Assembly: GCA_964575675.1 (NCBI GenBank)
Contig: CAZNRY010000136.1
Location: forward strand, 1 to 11,212
Source: CAZNRY01 sp964575675
GTDB taxonomy: Bacteria > Eisenbacteria > RBG-16-71-46 > CAIMUX01 > VGJL01
Reading direction: 5' to 3'
Length of the DNA: 11,212 nt
The notes under the pieces are model-generated. The model had not been told where the DNA came from, did no database searches, and saw nothing but the letters and a program-made list of their open reading frames with translations. This document shows positions 1 through 7,732 of the stretch, one piece after another. Made by a program: the position numbers and the translations under genes. Every line of letters begins with the position of its first letter. The stretch's first letter is position 1.

Positions 1-759
1 CGCGTCTATCTCGAAATGGGGTTCCAGGAGATCGTCTCGCCCATCGTGGAGTCGGCGTTCTGGGACTTCGACGCGCTCTTCCAACCGCAAGACCACCCGG
101 CGCGCGAGATGCAAGACACCTTCTACCTCGAGAAGCCCGACACGATCCCGCTTCCGCGGGATCGCGCGATGGTCGAGCGGGTTCGGCGGGTGCACGAGGA
201 CGGGGGGGACACGGGTTCGCTGGGATGGCAGTACGCATGGGACGAGAAGAAGGCCGAGCGCGCCGTGCTCCGCACGCACACGACCGCTACGACGATTCGG
301 GCCCTTGCGGCGGACCCGGCCGGGCCGCGGCGCGTCTTCTCCGTCGGGCGCGTATTCAGACGCGAAACGATCGACTACAAGCACCTTCCGGTCTTCTATC
401 AGGTCGATGGGATCGTCATCGACCCGGACGCGTCGCTCGCGACCCTGCTCGGTACGCTCGCGGCATTCTACCGGAAGATGGGATTCGAGCAGTTCCAGTT
501 CCGCCCGGCGTTCTTCCCGTATACCGAACCGAGCGTCGAGATCTACATCTGGTACGAGAAGAGGAAGGACTGGGTGGAGATGGGGGGGGCCGGGATCTTC
601 CGCCCCGAAGTGACCGAGCCGCTTGGCTGCAAGTCGCCGGTGCTCGCGTGGGGACTCGGTCTGGAGCGGCTCGCCATGATGCGCTACGACCTCGCCGACA
701 TCCGGGATCTCTACCTACCGGACACCGAGTGGCTGAAAGGAGTGCCCCTATGCCGGTGA
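1..759 (+). CDS. pheS: Phenylalanyl-tRNA synthetase alpha subunit, archaeal/eukaryotic type (5' truncated by window edge)
   Basis: This is the C-terminal catalytic part (252 residues visible) of the alpha subunit, which with PheT charges tRNA-Phe with phenylalanine in the cytoplasm. The frame is open from base 1, so the N-terminal tRNA-binding region lies outside the window. The visible part holds the class II aaRS core. Near the start is FQPQDHPAREMQDTFY. Motif 2 begins with RVFRRE at about base 349 and runs into HLPVFYQVDG. Then come PAFFPYTEPSVEI and motif 3, GLGLERLAMM, at about 652-681. The FQPQDHPARE and PYTEPS signatures match archaeal/eukaryotic PheRS rather than the usual bacterial type. 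The phenylalanine-binding FHQxEG motif reads FYQVDG here. The gene ends inside pheT (10-nt overlap), which points to one operon and coupled translation. Family identity is very secure; the archaeal-type call rests on motif recognition. Confidence 0.96.
   Translation, partial: RVYLEMGFQEIVSPIVESAFWDFDALFQPQDHPAREMQDTFYLEKPDTIPLPRDRAMVERVRRVHEDGGDTGSLGWQYAWDEKKAERAVLRTHTTATTIRALAADPAGPRRVFSVGRVFRRETIDYKHLPVFYQVDGIVIDPDASLATLLGTLAAFYRKMGFEQFQFRPAFFPYTEPSVEIYIWYEKRKDWVEMGGAGIFRPEVTEPLGCKSPVLAWGLGLERLAMMRYDLADIRDLYLPDTEWLKGVPLCR
736..742 (+). promoter_or_regulatory. Shine-Dalgarno site of pheT
   Basis: AAAGGAG lies 7 nt before the ATG at 750, inside the 3' end of pheS. It fixes the pheT start at 750, even though the same frame stays open far upstream (to 225) as a shadow of pheS. 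Confidence 0.8.
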
Positions 760-2630
760 TCGGGATCCCGCTGGATGCGTTGCGCAAGCGGATCGGCGCT
801 GATCTGCCGGGGGATCGTCTCCTGCGCACTCTCGAAGAGATCGGGTGCGACGTCGAGGGATTCGCCCGCCTTCCCCGCACACGCTGCCTGCGGTGCGGAT
901 GGATCGAAGAGCGAACGCCGAGCGAGGAGACCCCGGCGCGGTGCGACCGTTGCGACGTTGATCATCGCGCCGACCCGTCCAGCGTCGAGGATCTCCCCGA
1001 GATCGAGGTGGTCCGGATGGAGTTGCTTGCGGTTCGGCCGGACATGTTCGACCCGGGCGGCTTGGCGCGGGCGCTGCGGGGGTATCTCGAGATCGAGACG
1101 GGCATGGCCAATTATGCGCTCGGCGACCCCGCCGCGACGCTCCGGGTCGATTCTACGGTCCGGAATCCAAAGAGCCTGCGCCCCTACATCGCATGCGCCG
1201 TGCTCGAGGACGCCGCCCTCGACGAAGATGCGGTGAAGATCCTCATGAAGCTGCAAGAGAACCTCCATTGGGCGCTTGGCCGCAATCGGAAGCTCGCGTC
1301 CATCGGCGTCTACGATTTCGACACGTTCAAGCCCTCGCTCGAGTACACGACGGAAGATCCGGAACGCTACGCCTTCGCGCCCCTGGGCGCCTCGGACGGC
1401 CGCGCTCTCACGCTGCGGGAGATCCTCGATCACCATCCCAAGGGCCGGGCCTACCGGCACCTGCTCGATGGTTGCTCGCGCTATCCGATCCTGCGCGACC
1501 TGGATGGCCGGGTGCTCTCGATGCCGCCCATCATCAACAGCGAGGAGACGAAGGTCCACACGGGGAGCAGGAGGCTCTTCATCGATGTGACCGGGATGGG
1601 GGCGCGCATCGTGGGACGGACGTTGAATATCGTCGTGACCTCCTTGCTCGAGAACTTGCAGGGGGCATCTCTCAGGAGCGTCGTGATCGAAGGCGGAAGC
1701 GACCCCCGCAACGCCGGGGCCGCCGCGCCGTCCGTGCAGACGACCCCGGACCTGTCGCCCCAGCGGGCGACGCTCCGGACGGAGGTCGCATCTCGCCTGA
1801 TCGGAATCCCGCTTGATGCGGGGCGGGCGATCGAGTTGCTCCGCAGGATGCGCCACGACGCCCATCCGCTCGACGGGGAGACGATCGAGGTTTTGATCCC
1901 GGCCTATCGAAACGACATCCTCCACGAGCGCGATCTCATCGAGGACATCGCGATCGCCTACGGATATCATCAGATTGCGCCGTCTCTCTTGCCTGCCCGA
2001 ACGGTGGGGCGATCCCTTCCGATCGAGGACTTGACCGGCGCGGTTCGTGAATCGCTCTGCGGCCTCGGTTTCTTCGAGGTGATGTCGCTCGTTCTGACGA
2101 ATGACGAGGACCACGATCTCGCGTTGGGAATCGAGAGTGGGCCGATTGCCGTGCGGATCGCCAATCCGATCTCGAGCGAACAGACCCGCCTGCGGACGAG
2201 CCTTCTGCCGGGCCTGCTCCGGATCTTCCAGCACAATCGGCATCAGCCGCTGCCGCAGAGGATCTTCGAGGTCGGTGACATAACCGAGTACGACCCGGAG
2301 GGAGAGACGCTTGCTTGCGAGAGGCGCCGTTTGGCGTTCGGGATGATCGGGCCGAAGGTTGGATTCACCGATGCTCGCGCGTTCTGCGAGGCGATCGTAC
2401 GGGAGTTCTCCTGTCAGGTTGTCTGGGAGGTGGCCCATCGGGCCCCATTCCTCGAAGGACGCTGTGCGGTACTTCGGCTAGCCGACGGGCGAACGGCCGG
2501 ACTGCTCGGCGAGATCGATCCCGGGGTTCTCGTCCGTTTCGGGCTCGAAAACCCGGCGATCATGGGCGAGCTGGATGTCGATGCACTCGCAGGACGGGAG
2601 CCGCGGCGCTCCTTCGAGCTCGACGCGTGA
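750..2630 (+). CDS. pheT: Phenylalanyl-tRNA synthetase beta subunit, archaeal type with a four-cysteine insertion
   Basis: Beta subunit (626 aa) of the PheRS heterotetramer; it contributes tRNA binding and, by family knowledge, editing of mischarged Tyr-tRNA. It starts with the B1-like segment MPVIGIPLDALRKRIG. A conserved archaeal-type block, RPDMFDPGGLARALRGYL, is at about 96-113. The B3/B4 editing region includes PPIINSEETKVHTG (259-272). A B5-like domain lies at about 335-415, and a degenerate class II core with LLPGLLRIFQHN and FEVGD runs from about 425 to the end. The length and the absence of the bacterial N-terminal OB-fold (B2) and C-terminal anticodon-binding domain fit the archaeal/eukaryotic form. 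Unusual: C46xxC49 and C65xxC68 form a probable zinc ribbon between B1 and the RPDMFD block. The start is supported by AAAGGAG 7 nt upstream. It overlaps pheS by 10 nt, and its stop overlaps the dacB start (GTGA). Confidence 0.96.
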   Translation: MPVIGIPLDALRKRIGADLPGDRLLRTLEEIGCDVEGFARLPRTRCLRCGWIEERTPSEETPARCDRCDVDHRADPSSVEDLPEIEVVRMELLAVRPDMFDPGGLARALRGYLEIETGMANYALGDPAATLRVDSTVRNPKSLRPYIACAVLEDAALDEDAVKILMKLQENLHWALGRNRKLASIGVYDFDTFKPSLEYTTEDPERYAFAPLGASDGRALTLREILDHHPKGRAYRHLLDGCSRYPILRDLDGRVLSMPPIINSEETKVHTGSRRLFIDVTGMGARIVGRTLNIVVTSLLENLQGASLRSVVIEGGSDPRNAGAAAPSVQTTPDLSPQRATLRTEVASRLIGIPLDAGRAIELLRRMRHDAHPLDGETIEVLIPAYRNDILHERDLIEDIAIAYGYHQIAPSLLPARTVGRSLPIEDLTGAVRESLCGLGFFEVMSLVLTNDEDHDLALGIESGPIAVRIANPISSEQTRLRTSLLPGLLRIFQHNRHQPLPQRIFEVGDITEYDPEGETLACERRRLAFGMIGPKVGFTDARAFCEAIVREFSCQVVWEVAHRAPFLEGRCAVLRLADGRTAGLLGEIDPGVLVRFGLENPAIMGELDVDALAGREPRRSFELDA

Positions 2631-3915
2631 AGATCGCTCAGTGGGCGGCGCCCCAAGCGCCGTCTCCTTCGGGGCAGGCCCGCGGCGTCATCCCCTTGTT
2701 CATGTGCGCGGCGATTCTCCTCTCTGTCGATGGCCTCGCCCCTTCGGCTGCCTCCCTGGGATCTCCCGCGTCCCTCGCTGCGCGGCTCGAGCGGGAGGCA
2801 TTGAGCGGCACGGAGGTTTCCGTCGCTTTCGTTCCCCTTTGCGGAGGGGAGGGGCGGGTCGAGTTTCACCCGGATCTGTCTCTTCCGCCGGCATCCGTTC
2901 AGAAGATCGTGACAAGCGCGGCCGCGCTTGACCTGCTCGGACCGGATCATCAGTTCGAGACACGCGTCTTGGCTGGTGCTCCGCTGCGGGACGGCGTGCT
3001 GGACGGCGACCTCTACGTTCAGGGAGGCGGCGATCCTTTCCTTGTGTCCGAGCGGCTTTGGCTGCTCGCCCAAGAGGTGGCCGCGACAGGGCTGCGCGCG
3101 GTGACGGGCGCCCTTGTCGTCGATTCAAGGCCGGTTGCCGATCTGGACTCGCTCCGTCTCGCCGAGGGGACTGATAGTCCTTATGCGGCACGCGTCTCGA
3201 GTCTGGGCGCGAATTTCAACAGCGTCAGTTTTCTGGTGCGCCCAGCCGCTTCTACCGGGCCTGCCGGCGGCCGGAGCTTCTCACGGGGGGAGTCTTGAAG
3301 GGTTTCCTCGAGCAGCGGGGGATAGAGATCGGCACGGTCCGCTCCGGAAAAGCGCCAAGTGACGCAAGCATAATCGTTGCATTTCCATCCCCTTCGCTCG
3401 GGATCCTCGTGCGGAGCATGAACCTGTGGAGCAATAACTTCATGGCCGACCTGATCCTCGCCGGGCTTGGTGAGGATGGGAGCGCGGCCTCGGGGGCGGC
3501 CCGCGTGCTCGCGTGGTGGCGTGATCATCCGCGACTCGGGGCATTGCCGGAGATCGTCGACGGGTGCGGTCTCTCCCCCGCGAATCGGATATCCGCGCGG
3601 CAGATAGCCGAAGTCCTCGCTTGGGCGCAGACCCGGGAGAAGGTATTCGCCGATCTTTATGCTTCGTTTCCGCGTCCAGGCGGGGAGGGGACTCTCGCGC
3701 GGCGATTCCGAAACGGCCCGGCGCCGGACTTGCGCGCAAAGACCGGCACCCTCGGGGACCTTGGCGTGAGCAGCATCGCGGGGTACGTCGATGCGATCGA
3801 CGGGCGCCGTTACGCCTTCTGCATCCTTCAGCAGGCGAGCCGGGCGAGCGGCCTTCGCGTGTCCGATCTGCGCGAACGCGAGGAGTCGTGGCTGCAAGAG
3901 TTCGTCAGCCCCTGA
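2627..3915 (+). pseudogene. dacB: D-alanyl-D-alanine carboxypeptidase/endopeptidase (PBP4, peptidase S13), frameshifted with apparent internal deletion
   Basis: PBP4 enzymes are exported serine peptidases that trim or cut peptidoglycan cross-links. The 5' fragment (2627-3298, 223 codons from GTG) has a hydrophobic export-like segment at about residues 20-35. It then has the nucleophile motif SVQK (S90xxK93) in PPASVQK, followed by LYVQGGGDP and FNSVSFLVRPA. It ends at TGA 3296-3298. The 3' fragment continues in another frame: RRPELLTGG and FLEQRGIEI (about 3268-3324), the second motif SNN in LWSNNFMAD, DGCGLS, and the third motif KTGTL, ending at 3915. All three catalytic motifs exist but in two frames. 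The stretch that normally joins VRPA to the LxxRGI region (I estimate about 50 residues) seems missing. This means a real pseudogene or an assembly error. The GTG start overlaps the pheT stop without a clear Shine-Dalgarno, so TTG 2696 or ATG 2702 are alternatives. The 3' end overlaps the convergent permease gene. Confidence 0.83.
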
Positions 3916-5053
3916 TCGCCGGTTTCCCGGGGGGAATGGATGCCGCCAGCGCGGCGTTCGCGCGCCGGCGCGCCCGGACGCTCTGCCAAGCGTGGAGCGC
4001 GAGGGCGACCGTGATGATCCCGTAGGCGACGAACACGCGGAAGAACTCGCCGATCTGCGCGTCCCCCGCGATGCGCTGCCCCGCGATTGGCGAGACGGTG
4101 AAGAGCGTGTGGAAGAGCAGGGTGCCCAGGATTGCCTGCCCCACCGTCGCGCGGGTCACGGTCGCGCCGCTCACGAGAAGCGAAGCGATCGCGAACATCC
4201 CGACCTGTTCGTGACTGTTGTACGTGTTCAGCGTCCCGATGTTCTGTAGAAATATCAACTGTCCCCAGGCGGCGAGAACCGTCGAGAGGATCGTCGCAAG
4301 GGTCCGGTTCCTCTCGACCGGGATCCCAGCGATCGCCGAGACGTGCGCGTCCTGCCCGATCGCGCGCAGTTCCTGGCCGATCTTCGTCCTCAGGAACCCG
4401 ACGATCCCGAGGCAGAGGAGCCCGGTGAGAAGGATGTTGGCGAGGGGGATCCGCAGTAGCGACGTACCCCAGCGGAACTCGAGCGGGATCAACCCGTCGA
4501 GCGCATACTGGATCCCCGCTAGGTCGATCGTGTTCCTGAGCCCGAATCCCTGGGGAAGGACCATCTCCGGCATGTGGAATGGAATCACCCGTCCGACGAG
4601 GAGCAGGAAGACCGCCTGGTAGACGCCGTTCGCGAAGAAGGCGGCGATCATACCCGTGACCATCTCGCGTCCTTTCGCCCGGTTGAACAGGTTGCCGACG
4701 AGCCACCCGAAGAGGACGGCCAGAGGCGTCGCCAGAGCGAGGGCGGTCGCGAAGCCGAAGATTCCGCGGATGCCCCACGCCGTGACGAGAATCGCTCCGA
4801 TCTGGCCCGCCATCGCCCCGATCACGATGCCGAAGTTCAGTCCCAGGCCGGCCACGATCGGAAGAATGAGCGCCAGGATCAGGAAGGAGTTCCTCCCGAA
4901 GCGGGTCAGAATCTCCGAGGCAAGGTAGGGCAGGGGAAGGCGGGCGAGAACGATTCCTACGACGCAGAGCACGACGAAGAGAAGCGGAACGAGGTTTGCG
5001 GCTCCCATTTCCCGGAACCGAATCAAAGAGGTGCGACCGCGCGCGCGTTCCAT
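3905..5053 (-). CDS. ABC importer permease (BPD_transp_2 family), second permease of the DUF3798-type operon
   Basis: Polytopic inner-membrane protein (382 aa from ATG 5053) of the branched-chain amino acid/simple sugar/nucleoside permease family. Hydrophobic segments begin at about residue 20 and recur to about 355. LPIVAGLGLNFG (64-75) matches the conserved family element near the translocation path. RTKIGQELRAIGQ (222-234), followed by AGIPVERNR, is the cytoplasmic loop that docks on the ATPase. The C-terminus is basic (RARRR, 360-364). The preferred start lies 1 nt after the stop of the upstream permease gene (TAGaATG), with an AGGA-type Shine-Dalgarno about 5 nt upstream; an earlier in-frame ATG at 5077 is less likely. 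It is the last gene of the operon and forms the channel with the other permease. The substrate is not predictable from the sequence. Its 3' end overlaps dacB by 11 nt on the opposite strand. Confidence 0.9.
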   Translation of the reverse strand: MERARGRTSLIRFREMGAANLVPLLFVVLCVVGIVLARLPLPYLASEILTRFGRNSFLILALILPIVAGLGLNFGIVIGAMAGQIGAILVTAWGIRGIFGFATALALATPLAVLFGWLVGNLFNRAKGREMVTGMIAAFFANGVYQAVFLLLVGRVIPFHMPEMVLPQGFGLRNTIDLAGIQYALDGLIPLEFRWGTSLLRIPLANILLTGLLCLGIVGFLRTKIGQELRAIGQDAHVSAIAGIPVERNRTLATILSTVLAAWGQLIFLQNIGTLNTYNSHEQVGMFAIASLLVSGATVTRATVGQAILGTLLFHTLFTVSPIAGQRIAGDAQIGEFFRVFVAYGIITVALALHAWQSVRARRRANAALAASIPPGKPAIRG

Positions 5054-5054
5054 T

Positions 5055-6104
5055 CTATCCTCGCCTGGAGAGCGCATAGAGGATCATGCCGTTCTGGATG
5101 ATCAGCCGCGCGACCTCGGATACGTCGCCGCGGACGACGCTGCTCGTCACCGGTAGCGCGATCGTGAGGATCGTCTGGAAGAGGAACGTCCCGAAGAGGA
5201 CGTGGGGAATCGTCGCGCGATTGATGCTCGCCCCGCCGATCAGAATGCACGCGATCGCCGGAAACGCCATCATGAGGGGGGCCGTATAGAGCTGAACCCA
5301 ACCGTAGGAAGCCGCGAAGATGACGATGCCGACTGCGGCAAGGCTTGTCGATAGCACGGCCGAGAGGATTCGCATCGATTCCTCCCTGATTCCGGACGAT
5401 CGGGCGAATGCCGGATTCTGGCCCGCTGCCCGCAGGGCGAGGCCGAGGCGCGTGCGAAAGAAGAGGGAGACGATTCCGCAGGCCGCGAAGAAGACGATGA
5501 AAAGTCCCGTCGGCACGCGCACGGCGCCGATATTGAAGGCCCCGAGATCGTCCAGGATCCCGCCGAACGAATCGCCGAGGGGGAGCGTAGTCCGCAGCCC
5601 CTTGCCCCCGATCGCCCAGACCATGGTTGGGTTGTGAAAGGGGGCGAGCAGCCAGAAGATCGACATCCCCGCGACGAGCGAGAACCCCGTGTAGGTGCCG
5701 ACCATCATCTCCTGCCCGCGGACCCGGTTGAGGAGGCGTCCGTACAGCCATCCGGCGGGAACAGAGATCGCGAGCGCGAGAAGGCAGGCGAGCAGAAGCC
5801 CGGCCCAACCGGTCGCCCCGATCTGCAGCACCAGGACGCAGCCGACGAGCCCCGAGAGGATTCCGACCGGCAAACCGAAGTTGAGGCCAATCCCCCCCTG
5901 GATCCCCGGGAGAAGCGCCAGCACGAGGATGCCGTTGCGGCCGATCCGGACGAGGGAGTCGGTCAGGAGAATGCCGAGGTCCATCTTTCGAACCACGGCC
6001 ACGGCTAGCAGAGCGAGAAGGAACGCGACGATCAGGAGGCGGGGGACCCCGAAGGAGGCAAGCGATCGGCGCAGCCGGGGGACTGAAGCGAGAAGGGGGG
6101 ACAT
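5055..6104 (-). CDS. ABC importer permease (BPD_transp_2 family), first permease of the DUF3798-type operon
   Basis: Membrane subunit (349 aa) paralogous to the next gene. Shared elements are IGRNGILVLALLPGI, then GGIGLNFG (70-77), a mid-protein RGQEMMVGTY corresponding to KGREMVTGMI in its partner, and the ATPase-docking loop RTRLGLALRAAGQNP (217-231) followed by SSGI. About eight or more hydrophobic segments are visible between residue 20 and the C-terminus. The start at ATG 6104 shares its A with the stop of the ATPase gene (TGATG). A GGAGG Shine-Dalgarno sits 9 nt upstream, so translation is probably coupled. An upstream in-frame ATG at 6143 inside the ATPase gene is rejected for that reason. 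Together with the second permease it would make a heterodimeric pore, as in nucleoside and branched-chain amino acid importers. Confidence 0.9.
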   Translation of the reverse strand: MSPLLASVPRLRRSLASFGVPRLLIVAFLLALLAVAVVRKMDLGILLTDSLVRIGRNGILVLALLPGIQGGIGLNFGLPVGILSGLVGCVLVLQIGATGWAGLLLACLLALAISVPAGWLYGRLLNRVRGQEMMVGTYTGFSLVAGMSIFWLLAPFHNPTMVWAIGGKGLRTTLPLGDSFGGILDDLGAFNIGAVRVPTGLFIVFFAACGIVSLFFRTRLGLALRAAGQNPAFARSSGIREESMRILSAVLSTSLAAVGIVIFAASYGWVQLYTAPLMMAFPAIACILIGGASINRATIPHVLFGTFLFQTILTIALPVTSSVVRGDVSEVARLIIQNGMILYALSRRG

Positions 6105-7717
6105 CAGGGTCTCCCTCCGCCCGAGGGCGAGGGGGCGCCGCACGCCTCAAGCCCGCCGGCCATCGCGAGGCCGAACTCTGCATCCGAGGCGCGCGGGGAT
6201 AGAACCGCCGCGAGGCGACCGCGATAGACGACGCCGATTCGATCGGCCACGGAGCGCAGTTCGGCGAGCTCGGAGGAGGTGAGCACGATCGTCACCCCGT
6301 CCTTTCGGTTCATCTCGAGGAGGCGATCGAGAACGAGTCTCTTCGCCCCGACGTCGATCCCCCGGGTCGGTTCGCTGACGAAAAGCAGCCGAGGAGCGAG
6401 CGTCATCGCCCGGGCGATGCAGACCTTCTGCTGATTGCCTCCCGAGAGGCGGAGGACCGGCTCCTCCGGGCCGCGGCAGCGGATGTCGAGGTCGCGGATC
6501 ATCTTCTCGGCGTGGGCGCGGATGGCGCGGCCGTCGAGAAGCCGAAGGCTCCCGAAGGGACCAGGGCGGAGGAACCGATGGCGTACTTCAATCGCGGTTG
6601 CGGCGATGTTCCGCTCCACCGATTCGTCCAACATGAGTCCCACGCCGCGTCTGTCCTCGGAAAGGAATGCGATTCCGCGGGCGAGGGCCGCTGCGGTATC
6701 TCCCAGGGGAAGTTCTGTTGCCTCGAAGCGAACACGCCCCGTTGCCGGGTAGAGACCGAGGACGCCGTTGGCGATCCCGACCTTCCCATGCCCGGCCAGT
6801 CCCGCGAAACCGAAGATCTCGCCGGCCCGGACGTCAATCGAGATGCCGCGCACCTCTTCTCCTGGCATCTCGACCTCGAGGTGCTGAATCGACAGGATGG
6901 TCGCCCCCGCGTAGTCAGGCCGGCTCGCCTGGGCGGCGAGGTCGAGGCTGCGGCCGACCATCCGCTCGGCGAGAATCTGGGGCGTCGCTTCGCCGCGCGC
7001 GAAGCGACCCGCCACCTCGCCGTCGCGCAGGATGAGGATCGAGTCGGCGATTTCGACGACCTCATCGAGACGGTGGGTGATGAAGAGGATCGCGATTCCT
7101 GCGGCGCCGAGTTCGCGGAGGATTTCAAGCAGATTGGCCGCTTCCGATTCGGTAAGAACGGCGGTCGGCTCATCGACGATGAGAAGCTTGAGGTCGCGCT
7201 TGTCGATCTCACGAGCGATCTCCACAAACTGCTTCAGGCCGACGGGTAGTCCCGCGGCGCGCTCCTCGACGTCCAGGCCGATCCGCATTCGGCGGAGCGC
7301 CTCCCGGGCATCGCTCCGCATCCTCTCGCGGTCGAGGAGCGCAAGGGGCCGGGCGACGAAGCGCGAGAAGAGGTTGCTCCGCAGCGGCTCGCGGTTCAAC
7401 TTGACGTTCTCGTGGACCGTGAAGCCGGGGATCAGCATGAACTCCTGGTGGACCATGCCGATCCCGAGGGACATCGCCTCCTCGGGGCTTTGCGGCTCCA
7501 CCTTGCGGCCATTCCACCGGATCGTCCCCTCGTATCCTCCCGACTCCCGGATGATCCCCATACCAAAGAGGATGGCCATCAGGGTCGACTTGCCCGCACC
7601 GTTCTCGCCGACCAAACAGACGATCTTCCCGGGGTACAGATCCAGTCCCACGTTGTGGAGCACGCGGTTCGGCCCGAAGGCCTTGCCGATCCCGGTCAAC
7701 TGAAGGAGGGGTTCCAT
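6104..7717 (-). CDS. ABC importer ATPase with two nucleotide-binding domains (sugar/nucleoside type)
   Basis: Cytoplasmic energy-coupling subunit (537 aa) with two fused ATP-binding domains, as in RbsA/MglA/BMP-type importers. Domain 1: Walker A GENGAGKS (37-44), Q-loop Q91 in VHQEF, Walker B LLIVDEP (178-184) with catalytic E183, and switch H215 in FITHR. Domain 2 starts at about 275. It has a degenerate Walker A region (GLAGHGKVG, about 306-314), the conserved FLSEDRR (351-357), signature LSGGNQQ (424-430) and Walker B-like LLFVSEP (444-450). Oddities: the domain 1 signature reads LPVGLKQ rather than LSxGxxQ, and the Walker B aspartate of domain 2 is Ser448. These may be normal for this subfamily. 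The binding-protein gene ends 15 nt upstream. Only GAAGG directly abutting the ATG resembles a ribosome site, so coupling to the upstream gene is likely. Its stop overlaps the next start. Confidence 0.95.
   Translation of the reverse strand: MEPLLQLTGIGKAFGPNRVLHNVGLDLYPGKIVCLVGENGAGKSTLMAILFGMGIIRESGGYEGTIRWNGRKVEPQSPEEAMSLGIGMVHQEFMLIPGFTVHENVKLNREPLRSNLFSRFVARPLALLDRERMRSDAREALRRMRIGLDVEERAAGLPVGLKQFVEIAREIDKRDLKLLIVDEPTAVLTESEAANLLEILRELGAAGIAILFITHRLDEVVEIADSILILRDGEVAGRFARGEATPQILAERMVGRSLDLAAQASRPDYAGATILSIQHLEVEMPGEEVRGISIDVRAGEIFGFAGLAGHGKVGIANGVLGLYPATGRVRFEATELPLGDTAAALARGIAFLSEDRRGVGLMLDESVERNIAATAIEVRHRFLRPGPFGSLRLLDGRAIRAHAEKMIRDLDIRCRGPEEPVLRLSGGNQQKVCIARAMTLAPRLLFVSEPTRGIDVGAKRLVLDRLLEMNRKDGVTIVLTSSELAELRSVADRIGVVYRGRLAAVLSPRASDAEFGLAMAGGLEACGAPSPSGGGRP
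6114..6118 (-). promoter_or_regulatory. Shine-Dalgarno site of the first permease gene
   Basis: GGAGG on the minus strand, 9 nt before ATG 6104 and inside the end of the ATPase gene. It decides the start at 6104 over the in-frame ATG at 6143. Confidence 0.7.
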
Positions 7718-7732
7718 CCTTCGTCGGGGGAC

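Noticed and set aside
711..2438. Long minus-strand open frame (575 codons) opposite pheT
   Set aside because: It lies wholly antisense to a well-supported pheT, shows no recognisable motif, and is an expected shadow of GC-rich coding DNA.
5023..6183. Minus-strand 386-codon open frame overlapping the first permease
   Set aside because: It is an Arg/Pro-rich shadow of the permease gene in another frame. The hydrophobic, motif-bearing frame is the real one.
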